A DNA stretch of 64,000 nt. Origin: Caulobacter vibrioides. Its GTDB lineage: Bacteria; Pseudomonadota; Alphaproteobacteria; Caulobacterales; Caulobacteraceae. The translations under genes and the position numbers were made by a program. The stretch covers positions 186,001-250,000 of the forward strand of contig NZ_PJRR01000012.1 in assembly GCF_002858865.1 (NCBI RefSeq). Direction: 5' to 3'. Below, in pieces: positions 11,770 through 20,706 of the stretch. Positions within the stretch are counted from its first letter, which is position 1, and the number at the start of each line of letters is the position of its first letter. The notes beneath the pieces are model-generated. The model ran no database searches. It was not told the DNA's origin and saw only the letters and a program-made list of their open reading frames with translations.

Positions 11770-12372
11770 ATGGCGCTGAAGCTTGAAGTGGGAGCAAAGC
11801 TTGTGGCCGCCACCCACAATCCTGGCAAGGTCCCCGAGATCGCCGCCTTGCTGGATGGCCGGTTCGAGATCGTCACCGCCGGCCAGTTGGGCCTGCCCGA
11901 ACCGGACGAAACCGAGAGCACCTTCGTCGGCAACGCGCTGCTGAAGGCCCGCCACGCCGCAGACCTGTCGGGCCTGCCCGCCCTGGCGGATGATTCGGGC
12001 CTGTCGGTCACCGCGCTGGACGGCGCGCCGGGCATCTTCTCCGCCCGCTGGGCCGGTCCGGGCAAGGACTTCGCCCTGGCCATGAAGAAGGTCGAGGAGC
12101 GCCTGGAAGAGACCGCGTCGGACGATCGCACCGCCTGGTTCACCTCGGCCCTGGCCGTGGCCTGGCCGAACGGCCCGGCGGTCGTGGTCGAAGGCCGCGT
12201 GGATGGAACCCTGGTGTTCCCGGGACGCGGGACGCGCGGCTTTGGCTATGATCCGATCTTCGTCCCCGAGGGCCACGCCCTGACCTTCGGCGAGATGGAG
12301 CCGGCCGCCAAGGACGCCATGAGCCATAGGGCCCGCGCCTTCGCCAAGCTGAAGGCGGCCCTGTTTGACTGA
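11770..12372 (+). CDS. rdgB: Non-canonical purine NTP pyrophosphatase (RdgB/HAM1)
   Basis: House-cleaning enzyme (200 aa) that hydrolyses dITP, dXTP and ITP to monophosphates, keeping deaminated purines out of DNA. Motifs: [11 protein letters not shown] at the N terminus, [24 protein letters not shown], and [11 protein letters not shown] with MSHRARA near the C terminus. A GGAG ribosome binding site precedes the ATG. Its end overlaps the start of hemW by 8 bp, so the two are likely co-transcribed. Confidence 0.96.
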   Translation: MALKLEVGAKLVAATHNPGKVPEIAALLDGRFEIVTAGQLGLPEPDETESTFVGNALLKARHAADLSGLPALADDSGLSVTALDGAPGIFSARWAGPGKDFALAMKKVEERLEETASDDRTAWFTSALAVAWPNGPAVVVEGRVDGTLVFPGRGTRGFGYDPIFVPEGHALTFGEMEPAAKDAMSHRARAFAKLKAALFD

Positions 12373-13519
12373 TCCCCGCGCCGAGGCTGTGGGGATCTAT
12401 GTCCACTGGCCCTACTGCGCGCGAATCTGCCCCTATTGCGACTTCAATGTCGTGCGCGATCGCGGGCGGACCGACGAGCAGCGGGCCCTGGCGGACGCCA
12501 TCGTCGCGGACCTGGAAGCCCAGCGCGCCCTGACCGGCGAGCGTCGTCTGCTGTCGATCTTCTTCGGCGGCGGCACGCCCTCGCTGATGGACCCGGCGCA
12601 GGTGGCGCGGGTGATCGAGACCGCCAAGCGTCTGTGGTCGCCGGCCGACGATCTTGAAATTAGCCTGGAAGCCAACCCCACCGACGCCGAGACCGATCGC
12701 TTCGCGGCCCTCGCCGCCGCCGGGGTTCAGCGCCTGTCGCTGGGCGTGCAGGCGCTGGATGACGCTTCTCTCAAGGCGCTGGGCCGTAACCACGACGCCG
12801 GCGCGGCGCGGCGAGCCATAGCCGCAGCAGCCCGGGCCTTTCCCCGCCTGTCGATCGACCTGATCTACGCCCGCCCGGGCCAGACCGATGCGGCCTGGCG
12901 CGCCGAGCTCTCCGAAGCGATCGCTCTGGGCCCCGAGCACGTCTCGCCCTACCAGCTGACCATCGAGCCCGGCACCGCCTTTGACCGCGCGGTCGGGCGC
13001 GGAACCCTGGTCACGCCCGACGAGGACCTGGCCGCCACTCTGTTCGAGACCACCCAGGAAATCCTCGAGGCCGCCGGCTTCGACGCCTACGAGGTCTCCA
13101 ACCACGCCCGAGGCGAGGCCGCCCGCGCGCGGCACAATCTCGTCTACTGGCGGGGCGTCGACTATGTCGGCGTCGGGCCGGGGGCGCATGGCCGCCTGGC
13201 CCTGCCCGAGGGCCGCGCCGCCACCACCGCCCATCGCGCCATCAAGGACTACATCGCCGCCGTCGGCGATCACGGCGTCGGCTTTCAGTCGGAGATCCTC
13301 ACGCCCGAGGACGCGGCCCTGGAGCGACTGGTTCTGGGGATGCGGATCGACGCCGGGGTCGGCTTTGACGAGGTCGCGATCCTGGGCCTTGACCCGGACG
13401 TCGCCAAGGTCCGCGATCTGGTCGAGACCGGCCTTCTGGTAGAGGATCGCGCGCGGCTGAGGGCGACGCGCGCGGGCCGGCTGGTGCTGGATCGGCTGAC
13501 AGGCGCGCTCGCAACCTGA
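12365..13519 (+). CDS. hemW: Radical SAM protein HemW (HemN-like heme chaperone)
   Basis: A 384-aa radical SAM protein. The 4Fe-4S/SAM motif CxxxCxxC is at Cys18, Cys22 and Cys25, followed by DFN rather than the extra Cys of true coproporphyrinogen dehydrogenase, which marks HemW. GGGTPSLM and GLDLIYA-type segments ([11 protein letters not shown]) are also present. HemW delivers heme to membrane proteins rather than making it. The start is TTG at 12365, overlapping rdgB; an in-frame GTG at 12389 is an alternative. Confidence 0.9.
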   Translation: MTDPRAEAVGIYVHWPYCARICPYCDFNVVRDRGRTDEQRALADAIVADLEAQRALTGERRLLSIFFGGGTPSLMDPAQVARVIETAKRLWSPADDLEISLEANPTDAETDRFAALAAAGVQRLSLGVQALDDASLKALGRNHDAGAARRAIAAAARAFPRLSIDLIYARPGQTDAAWRAELSEAIALGPEHVSPYQLTIEPGTAFDRAVGRGTLVTPDEDLAATLFETTQEILEAAGFDAYEVSNHARGEAARARHNLVYWRGVDYVGVGPGAHGRLALPEGRAATTAHRAIKDYIAAVGDHGVGFQSEILTPEDAALERLVLGMRIDAGVGFDEVAILGLDPDVAKVRDLVETGLLVEDRARLRATRAGRLVLDRLTGALAT

Positions 13520-13520
13520 T

Positions 13521-14426
13521 ATGGGTTTGACTCAACCGAAGGACACCGCGCTCTTGAGTCGTCTGCTTCCCCCGCCAGCCTTGTCCGACGCGCCCCTGGC
13601 GCCCGGCCTCTATCTGGTGGCGACGCCGATCGGCAATCTGCGCGACATCACCCTGAGGGCCCTGGACGTGCTGGCCGGCTGCGACGTGCTGCTGGCCGAA
13701 GACACCCGGGTGACCGGCAAGCTGTTGTCGGCCTACGGGATCAGGACCCGGCTGGAACGCCATGACGAGCACGTCGCCGAGCGGGCGATCCCCGGAATCC
13801 TTGAGCGTCTGGCCGCCGGCGAGCGCGTGGCGCTGGTCTCGGACGCGGGCACGCCGATGGTCTCCGACCCCGGCTATCGCCTGGCCCGCGAGGCGATCGC
13901 CGCCGGCCATGACGTGATCCCGATCCCCGGCGCCTCGGCCGCGCTCGCCGCCCTGACCCTGGCCGGTCTGCCCACCGAGCGGTTCCTGTTCGCCGGCTTC
14001 CCGCCCCCCAAGAGCGCCGCGCGTCGGACCTTCTTCGAGGAGTTCGCCAACACCCGCGCCACGCTGATCTTCTATGAGGGCGCCTCGCGGGTCGCCGACT
14101 GCCTGGCCGACATGGCGGCCGTGTTCGGCGCTGATCGCCCTGCTGCGGTGTGCCGCGAACTGACCAAGCTCTATGAAACCTGCGTGCGCGGCCCGCTCAG
14201 CGACCTGGCCGCCGATCCGCGCTTCGACGCCCCGAAAGGCGAGATCGTGATCCTGGTCGGGCCCGGGGTCGAAAAGGTCGCCAGCGCCGACGACGCAGAG
14301 GCCGCCCTGCGCGAAGCCATGGCCCGCCTGCCGCTGGGCGAGGCGGCCTCGGAAGTGGCCAAGGCGCTGGGCCTGTCGCGCAAGGATCTCTACCGCCAGG
14401 CGCTGGCGCTGAAGGAGCAGGCCTGA
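13521..14426 (+). CDS. rsmI: 16S rRNA (cytidine-1402-2'-O)-methyltransferase RsmI
   Basis: A 301-aa tetrapyrrole-methylase-fold enzyme that 2'-O-methylates C1402 of 16S rRNA. Signatures are GLYLVATPIGNLRDITLRAL, AEDTRVTGKLLSAYGI, LVSDAGTPMVSDPGYRL and PIPGASAALAALTLAGLP, then YEGASRV and RELTKLYE. It follows hemW by one base and overlaps the yraN start by one base, an operon layout (rdgB-hemW-rsmI-yraN). Confidence 0.96.
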   Translation: MGLTQPKDTALLSRLLPPPALSDAPLAPGLYLVATPIGNLRDITLRALDVLAGCDVLLAEDTRVTGKLLSAYGIRTRLERHDEHVAERAIPGILERLAAGERVALVSDAGTPMVSDPGYRLAREAIAAGHDVIPIPGASAALAALTLAGLPTERFLFAGFPPPKSAARRTFFEEFANTRATLIFYEGASRVADCLADMAAVFGADRPAAVCRELTKLYETCVRGPLSDLAADPRFDAPKGEIVILVGPGVEKVASADDAEAALREAMARLPLGEAASEVAKALGLSRKDLYRQALALKEQA

Positions 14427-14803
14427 TGGCGGCCGGCGTTCGCCAGGCGCGCGGGACCGCCGCGCGTAAGGTCGGGCGCCGCGCCGAGGTCATCGCCGCG
14501 CTCTGGCTGATGGCCAAGGGCTACCGCATCCTCGGCTTCCGGCTGGCGACGCCGCTTGGCGAAATCGACCTCCTGGCGCAACGTGGCAAGGTGCTGGCCG
14601 TTGTCGAAGTCAAGCAACGCACCACCATCGAGGACGCACTGGACGCCGTGAAGCCGACCCAGAGAGAGCGCCTGCGCCGCGCCGCAACGCATCTGGCCGC
14701 GCACCGCGCCGGACTGCGCGACCTGCTGGTGCGGCTGGACCTCATTGCAATGGCGCCCGGCAGGCCGCCGCGACACCTTCCCGACGCCTGGGGCGGAGCC
14801 TGA
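14426..14803 (+). CDS. YraN/UPF0102 family putative endonuclease
   Basis: A 125-aa member of the UPF0102 family with a Holliday-junction-resolvase-like nuclease fold. The core reads GRRAEVIAALWLMAKGYRIL, then GEIDLLAQRGKVLAVVEVKQR, giving the E-x-D-x(n)-E-x-K nuclease pattern, and a tail with RLDLIAM. It sits directly after rsmI, its usual neighbour. The cellular substrate is not established. Confidence 0.9.
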   Translation: MAAGVRQARGTAARKVGRRAEVIAALWLMAKGYRILGFRLATPLGEIDLLAQRGKVLAVVEVKQRTTIEDALDAVKPTQRERLRRAATHLAAHRAGLRDLLVRLDLIAMAPGRPPRHLPDAWGGA

Positions 14804-14804
14804 G

Positions 14805-15620
14805 ATGACCCGGGAAGAGGCCGAGGCGATCCTGATCAAGGCGGGCGAAGGCCCCGACGAGGGCTTTCCGCTGTTCGAGGCCGCCCTGGCCTGCGCCGTG
14901 CACGATGACCCCAGCCGCGACACCAAGGCCGCCGTCGATCTGGCCCGTGACGCCGTCGAGCGTCTGCGCCGCCGCGCCGAGAGCGAGTCACCCGAAGAGG
15001 CCGTGGCCGAGACCCTGGCGGGCGACCTGCGCCTGACCGGCGACGTGATCACCTATGATCACCCCGACAACGCCGACGTCATCGCCATCGCCCACCGTCG
15101 TAGGGGCCTGCCCGTGGCGCTGGGCGTCTTCTACCTGCACGCCGCCCGCGCCGTGGGGCTGGAGCTCTACGGCGTCGACTTCCCCGGACACTTCCTGCTG
15201 CGGATCGAGACCGACGAGGGCCCGCTGGCGCTCGACCCGTTCAGCGAAGGCCGGGTGGTGCTGCCGTCCGAGCTGTCGCGCCGGGCCCTGCGCACGGGGC
15301 TGATGCCCGACGTCGCCGCGCGGCTTGAGCTTCTGATGGCCCCGATCAGCGACCGCGCCGTGCTGATCCGCCTGCAGAACAACATCTTCGCCCGCGCCCA
15401 GCAGGCCAAGGACTGGCCCCGCGCCGAGCGCTCGGCCCTGCGCCGGGCCCTGCTCAATCCCAAGGACCACCGCCCCTGGCTGGACGTCGCCGCCGCCCGT
15501 GAGGGCCAGGGCGCTCTGGCCGGCGCGCTGCAGGCGTTGTCCCGCGCCCAGATTCTCGACGGCGGCGCGGCGATCGCCGCCCGGGCCGCCCGCGAGCGGG
15601 TCAGGCTGCGACTGAACTAG
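14805..15620 (+). CDS. SirB1-family transglutaminase-like/TPR protein
   Basis: A 271-aa protein of the SirB1 family: an N-terminal helical region, a transglutaminase-like core (RRGLPVALGVFYLHAARAVGLELYGVDFPGHFLLRI and LDPFSEG) and C-terminal TPR-like helices (ARAQQAKDWPRAERSALRRALLNPKD). The family's usual Cys nucleophile is not visible at the expected RRGLPVALG position, so enzymatic activity is doubtful. The ATG at 14805 lies 1 bp after the yraN stop. Function unknown. Confidence 0.85.
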   Translation: MTREEAEAILIKAGEGPDEGFPLFEAALACAVHDDPSRDTKAAVDLARDAVERLRRRAESESPEEAVAETLAGDLRLTGDVITYDHPDNADVIAIAHRRRGLPVALGVFYLHAARAVGLELYGVDFPGHFLLRIETDEGPLALDPFSEGRVVLPSELSRRALRTGLMPDVAARLELLMAPISDRAVLIRLQNNIFARAQQAKDWPRAERSALRRALLNPKDHRPWLDVAAAREGQGALAGALQALSRAQILDGGAAIAARAARERVRLRLN

Positions 15621-15675
15621 CGTTCCGGCCAAAACGGCTTAACTAGGCTCCAGACCCAGAACCCCAGGAGCCCCC

Positions 15676-16629
15676 ATGTCGCTGCGAGTCGCCGTCCAGA
15701 TGGATCCCATCCTGGGGATCAATATCGACACCGACACGTCCTTCCTGATGATGATGGAAGCCCAGAGCCGGGGCCATAAGCTGTGGTTCTACACTCCCGA
15801 CAAACTCTCGCAGGAAGACGGCCGGGTGTTCGCCCGCGCCCAGCCGGTCGAGGTGTTCGCCGACAAGGGCGCGCACGCCAGGCTGGGCGAGACCGTGATG
15901 CTGGACATGAAGGACGACATCGACGTCGTGCTGATGCGCCAGGATCCGCCGTTCGACATGGCCTACATCACGGCCACGCACTTCCTGGAGAAGGTCCACC
16001 CGCACACCCTGGTCGTGAACAACCCGGCCGAGGTGCGCAACGCGCCTGAAAAGCTGTTCGTCACCGACTTTCCGGGCGTGCAGCCGCCGACCCTGATCAC
16101 CAGCGACCACGAGGCGATCTACGATTTCCGCGCCCGGCACGGCGACATTGTGCTCAAGCCCCTTTATGGCGGCGGCGGCTCGGGCGTGGCGCGTCTGCTG
16201 GCCGACGACCCCAATCTCGACGCCCTCCTGGAACTGCATGCGATGATCGGCCGCGAGCAGGTCATCGCCCAGAAGTTCGTTCCCGCCGTCAGCAAGGGCG
16301 ACAAGCGCGTTCTGCTGGTCGACGGCGAGCCCGTGGGCGCGATCAACCGTGTGCCGGCCAGCGGCCAGGTCCGCTCGAACCTGCGCGTCGGCGGCCGCGC
16401 CGAAGCGGTGGAGCTGACCGCCCGCGACCTGGAGCTTTGCAAGATCATCGCCCCGGAACTGAAGCGTCGCGGCCTTCTTTTTGTCGGGATCGACGTGATC
16501 GGCGAGTACCTCACCGAGATCAATGTCACCTCACCGACGGGCGCCCAACAGCTGAAGCGGTTTACCGGTGTCAACGCCGCCGAAGTACTTTGGAATCGGA
16601 TCGAGGACATTCGGGCGAACGGTGGGTAA
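15676..16629 (+). CDS. gshB: Glutathione synthetase
   Basis: ATP-grasp ligase (317 aa) joining gamma-glutamylcysteine and glycine to make glutathione in the cytoplasm. Signatures: [62 protein letters not shown], and the C-terminal [19 protein letters not shown]. Full family length. It precedes comM but probably ends before a separate, LexA-controlled promoter. A GST encoded 4 kb away is a possible user of its product. Confidence 0.97.
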
Positions 16630-16659
16630 CTCTGCGTAAACGGCAAGATTTCCCGAAAC

Positions 16660-16674
16660 GTTCGTTTTTCGTTC
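16660..16674. promoter_or_regulatory. LexA SOS box upstream of comM
   Basis: GTTCGTTTTTCGTTC is an exact match to the alphaproteobacterial LexA operator GTTC-N7-GTTC. It lies 64 bp upstream of the comM start in the gshB-comM spacer, the right place to repress a comM promoter. Confidence 0.8.
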
Positions 16675-16737
16675 TTGCTCCATTTCGCCAGTTATGTTGC
16701 TCCTTGTGGATAAGTTGAAGTTCCTCAAGGAGTTACG

Positions 16738-18309
16738 ATGGCCGCCAGGGTCGTCACCGTCGCGTTCGAAGGCGTCGAGGCCCGCAGGGTCGATGTCGAG
16801 GTCCAGCTGACGACGGGCCAGCACGCCTTCGTGGTGGTGGGGCTGGCCGACAAGGCGGTCGCCGAAAGCCGCGAACGCGTGCGCGGGGCCTTCGCAGGAT
16901 TGGGCTTGTCGCTGCCCGGCAAACGCATCGTCGCCAACCTGGCGCCGGCCGACCTGCCCAAGGAGGGCGCGCACTTCGACCTGCCGATCGCCCTGGCGGT
17001 GATGGCCGCCCTGGGCGTCATCCCGCTGGACGCCCTGGACGGCTGGGCGGCGATGGGCGAGCTGTCTTTGGACGGGCGCATCGTGCCCGCCGCCGGCGCC
17101 CTGCCTGCGGCTATGGCGGCCGGAGCCATGGACCTGGGGCTGATCTGCCCCGAAGCCTCGGGACCGGAAGCGGCCTGGGCCGGCGGCACGCGGATCCTGG
17201 CGCCGCGCTCGCTGGTCGCGCTGATCAACCACTTCCGAGGCAGCCAGATCCTCTCAGCCCCGACGCCGGGCCCGATCATTGAGGGCGAGGCGCCAAAGGA
17301 CCTGCGCGACGTCAAAGGCCAGGAACACGCCAAGCGCGCGCTGGAGATCGCGGCGGCTGGCGGCCACAACCTGCTGTTCTGTGGTCCGCCGGGCTCGGGC
17401 AAGTCGATGCTGGCCCAGCGCCTGCCCAGCCTCTTGCCGCCCCTGACCTCGGCCGAACTGCTGGAGACCTCGATGGTCCATTCGGTGGCGGGGCTCATCG
17501 CCCGGGGCACGCTGACGCGCGCGCGGCCCTTCCGCGCTCCGCACCACAGCGCCAGCATGGCCGCCCTGACCGGCGGCGGGCATCGCGCCAAGCCGGGCGA
17601 GGTCTCCTTGGCGCACAATGGCGTCCTGTTCCTGGATGAACTGCCCGAGTTCGGGGTCCAGGCGCTGGACAGCCTGCGCGGTCCGCTGGAGACGGGCGAG
17701 GTTATGGTCGCCCGCGCCAACGCGCATGTGCGCTATCCCGCCAAGGTCCAGCTGGCCGCGGCGATGAACCCGTGCCGCTGCGGCCATGGCGGCGCCGGGC
17801 GCGGCGCCTGCGGCAAGGCCCCCCGGTGCCAGAAGGACTATCAGGGCCGCATCTCCGGGCCCCTGCTCGACCGGATTGATCTGGCCGTCGACATGCCCGC
17901 CGTCACCGCCGCCGATCTGGCCCTGCCCCCGCCGCTCGAAGGCTCCGCCGAGGTCGCCGCGCGCGTGGCGCGGGCCAGGGCCTTGCAGGTCGACCGCGCC
18001 GAGGCGCTGGGCGCCGCCGATGGCCTGAACGGCCGCGCCGAGGGCGCCTTCCTGGAAAAGATCGCCGGGCTCGATACGGCCGGCCGGGACCTGCTGTCCC
18101 GCGCCGCCGAGGCCGGACGCATCAGCGCCCGCGGCTGGACCCGGGTGCTACGCCTCTCGCGCACCATCGCCGACCTGGAGGGTGTCGATAGCGTCAAGCG
18201 GCTCCACGTGGCCGAGGCCTTGGCCTATCGGCGCACCAGCGCGGCGGGCGACGAAGACGTCGGCTCGCCGCCTCGCCGAATCGAGAACACGTCTAGAAGC
18301 GCTGGCTGA
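16738..18309 (+). CDS. comM: YifB/ComM family AAA+ ATPase (Mg-chelatase-like)
   Basis: A 523-aa ATPase. An N-terminal LonC-like (ChlI) domain covers about 20-140. The AAA+ module has Walker A GPPGSGKS at 216-223, the Walker B region GVLFLDELPEF near 297, and a zinc-finger-like NPCRCGHGG...CRC-type insert. A Mg-chelatase C-terminal domain ends the protein. ComM is a hexameric helicase that promotes branch migration during natural transformation. The upstream LexA box ties it to DNA-damage responses here. Its 3' end overlaps the convergent TonB receptor gene by 17 bp. Confidence 0.93.
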   Translation: MAARVVTVAFEGVEARRVDVEVQLTTGQHAFVVVGLADKAVAESRERVRGAFAGLGLSLPGKRIVANLAPADLPKEGAHFDLPIALAVMAALGVIPLDALDGWAAMGELSLDGRIVPAAGALPAAMAAGAMDLGLICPEASGPEAAWAGGTRILAPRSLVALINHFRGSQILSAPTPGPIIEGEAPKDLRDVKGQEHAKRALEIAAAGGHNLLFCGPPGSGKSMLAQRLPSLLPPLTSAELLETSMVHSVAGLIARGTLTRARPFRAPHHSASMAALTGGGHRAKPGEVSLAHNGVLFLDELPEFGVQALDSLRGPLETGEVMVARANAHVRYPAKVQLAAAMNPCRCGHGGAGRGACGKAPRCQKDYQGRISGPLLDRIDLAVDMPAVTAADLALPPPLEGSAEVAARVARARALQVDRAEALGAADGLNGRAEGAFLEKIAGLDTAGRDLLSRAAEAGRISARGWTRVLRLSRTIADLEGVDSVKRLHVAEALAYRRTSAAGDEDVGSPPRRIENTSRSAG

Positions 18310-20485
18310 GCCCGATCTGGGCCAGCCGGGGCGCGCCCGGCAGAATGCCGCGTGACCGGTCGGCGATGTAGAGCTTGTCGCCGATGTTCTTGACGGCCAG
18401 GAACAGCGTCGTGCGATCACCGAACGGACGGGTGTTGAGACTGGCGTTCCAAACGGTGGCGGACTTGATCAGGCCCCGTTGACCATCGGCGGTCTGGGCC
18501 ACCGTGTTCAGATCGTCGGTGAACATCTTCCCGGTGTGCTGCACCTCAAGCTGGACGTCGGTGTGGACGCCGAAGCTGTAGCCGATCGCCGCCGAGGCCA
18601 GCCAGCGGGGCGCATAGGGCAGGCGATTGCCCGACACCGAGACCCCGCCAAAGCCGCTGACGCTGGAACGACGCGTCCCCACGAAGGCGGCGTCGGGCAG
18701 CCAGGTGAGGGCCGACCGGAAGAAGACGTCGCCCCCTCGGATCATGCCCATCTCGCGCAGCGAACCCTTTAGCGACAGCTCCACGCCCTGGTGACGGGTC
18801 TTGCCGCCATTGGTCAGGGTGGCGCCGACGCCGCCGGCCACCGAGGCGGGGATCACCTGGTTGTCGAAGTCCATGCGGAAGGCGTTGATGTCCACAAACA
18901 GGCCGGGCCGGACCGCGCTGCGATAGCCGATCTCGCTGTTGACGCTCTCCTCGGCGTCGATGTCGACCACGCCGCCCGTGCCGCTGACGATGTCCTCGGC
19001 CCTCGGCGGGGCGAAGCCACGGTGGACGCCGCCATAGAGGTAGGCCCCCGGCTTGACCGCCCAGGCGAAGCCCAGGCCCGGAATCACCTCAGACAGGTCG
19101 GTCTCGCCGGTCGTCCCGTTCAGCCGGTTGACCCGACGATAGTCGATCTGTTCGACCCGCAGGCCCGGATTCACCGTCAAGCGGTCCCAGGTCAGGCTGA
19201 GGCTGACAAAGCCGGCGCTGGCCTCGCCATAGCGCAGATTGTTTTCGCGAACCCCGCCGTTGACCGAGGTTCCCGCCGTGCGCGCTGTGGGGCGATCGCC
19301 GTTCAACTGCAGCCGGTTCTGACGTTCCCACTGATGGCGCGCGCCCGCCTCGATCACCGCCTGGGCGCCGACCAGCGCGCCCGTCCAGGTCAGGCGGGTG
19401 TCGAGGCCATAGGTGTTGTACTCGCGCAGGCGGCCTTCATTGCCGCAGGTGGTGTTCAGATTGGCCATGCCGCCGCACGCCGGATCGCTGGCGTCGTTGG
19501 GTCGCTGGCCGGAGTTTGAGGATTGCCGCCACCAGTCGCGGTCGAACCAGAGGCTATAGGCCGAGGTCTTGAGGTTGAGGGACTCCGACAGCGTCCAGCC
19601 GTGGGTGATCGCCGCGGTCGCGCGCTTGATCTTGAAATGGTCGTTGGCGAACGGGTTCTGCCGGGGATCGGCCGCATACTCCGCCGCCGTCAGGCCAGAA
19701 TAGGTCACCTGGCTGTCCTCGGTGGCGTGGCCGACCCGCAGGGCGATGGCGTGGTGCGCCGACAGCCGCCCCTCAAGCTTGCCCCAAAGGTCCTGGATCT
19801 CCAGCGCCGTATTGTCGCGAACGCCGTTCGAACGCGTGCGGTTGGCGTGACCGATCGCAGCGAGTTCGCCCAGGACCGGGCCGCCGATCTTCAGGTCCAG
19901 CTCCTGATAGCCCCGCCCGCCAGCGGCCATGAACAGGTCGCCGCCAAAGGTCTCCGGCGCGCTGGGGGTGATGAAGTTGATGACCCCGCCCACGGTGTTG
20001 GGGCCAAACCGGATCTGGCTGGCGCCCTTGAGGGTTTCGATGCGGACAAACCGACGAAAGGGCGGCATCGAGTAGCTGGCGTTGTCCGTATAGGGGGCGT
20101 AGCTCAGCGGCAGGCCGTCCTCCAGCTGCAGAATCTTGGTCGATCGGGTGGGCGCCAAACCGCGAATCCCGATGTTGGGACGCAGGCCAAGGCCCTCCTC
20201 ATCGCGCGCATAGACTCCGGGCACTTGGCGCAGGGCCTCATTGACGGTCAGGACGCGAGACCGTTCCAGGTCGGCCTCGTTCACCACATGGCTCGAACCG
20301 GCGATCCTGAGACGCTGGGCGCCTCGCCCCAGCACCAGCACCTCGCTGATCTCGGTATCGGCCTTTGCGTCCAAGGGCGCAGCTTCCTTCGCATTCGCCC
20401 CGAACGCCGGACCCAGCAGGGCCAGGACGGAAAGGGACGCCCCGAAACGGACGGCGTGTCGATGGGAGCGGATCACGATGGACAC
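18293..20485 (-). CDS. TonB-dependent outer-membrane receptor, FecA-like
   Basis: A 730-aa outer-membrane receptor with a signal peptide ending near GANAKEA. A TonB-box-like EISEVLVLG at about residue 45 precedes a plug domain (NEALRQVPGVYARDEEGLGLRPNIGIRGL) and a 22-strand barrel ending in QIGLSQRF with the terminal Phe. The plug sequence resembles the ferric-dicitrate receptor FecA; the real ligand is unproven. No FecR/FecI partner lies beside it, so it is probably controlled by Fur or another direct repressor. The annotated start is GTG. It overlaps comM's 3' end by 17 bp. Confidence 0.9.
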   Translation of the reverse strand: MSIVIRSHRHAVRFGASLSVLALLGPAFGANAKEAAPLDAKADTEISEVLVLGRGAQRLRIAGSSHVVNEADLERSRVLTVNEALRQVPGVYARDEEGLGLRPNIGIRGLAPTRSTKILQLEDGLPLSYAPYTDNASYSMPPFRRFVRIETLKGASQIRFGPNTVGGVINFITPSAPETFGGDLFMAAGGRGYQELDLKIGGPVLGELAAIGHANRTRSNGVRDNTALEIQDLWGKLEGRLSAHHAIALRVGHATEDSQVTYSGLTAAEYAADPRQNPFANDHFKIKRATAAITHGWTLSESLNLKTSAYSLWFDRDWWRQSSNSGQRPNDASDPACGGMANLNTTCGNEGRLREYNTYGLDTRLTWTGALVGAQAVIEAGARHQWERQNRLQLNGDRPTARTAGTSVNGGVRENNLRYGEASAGFVSLSLTWDRLTVNPGLRVEQIDYRRVNRLNGTTGETDLSEVIPGLGFAWAVKPGAYLYGGVHRGFAPPRAEDIVSGTGGVVDIDAEESVNSEIGYRSAVRPGLFVDINAFRMDFDNQVIPASVAGGVGATLTNGGKTRHQGVELSLKGSLREMGMIRGGDVFFRSALTWLPDAAFVGTRRSSVSGFGGVSVSGNRLPYAPRWLASAAIGYSFGVHTDVQLEVQHTGKMFTDDLNTVAQTADGQRGLIKSATVWNASLNTRPFGDRTTLFLAVKNIGDKLYIADRSRGILPGAPRLAQIGLSQRF

Positions 20486-20548
20486 CTATGACTCTGAACA
20501 GATCGACCCCGTCGGACCGAGCGGCGTCTGTTAGTAAGTCTGAGTGTC

Positions 20549-20571
20549 ACTCGCAATAGAATGATGCGACT
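20549..20571. promoter_or_regulatory. Imperfect inverted repeat upstream of the TonB receptor
   Basis: ACTCGCA-N9-TGCGACT is an inverted repeat with one mismatch per arm, about 65 bp upstream of the receptor start. Its TGCGA/TCGCA arms resemble alphaproteobacterial Fur-type sites loosely. It is listed as a candidate operator only. Confidence 0.3.
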
Positions 20572-20706
20572 GACTTGCAATTGCTCAAGCCATTGTATCG
20601 CCTCCGACACACAGAAGGCCCCCGCAGGCCTGTCGGCTTGGGCTGATCCAGCTGTCCAGGCGCTCTTGAACCGGGCGTTAAGCCGCGCCGGCTATCCCTG
20701 TACGCC

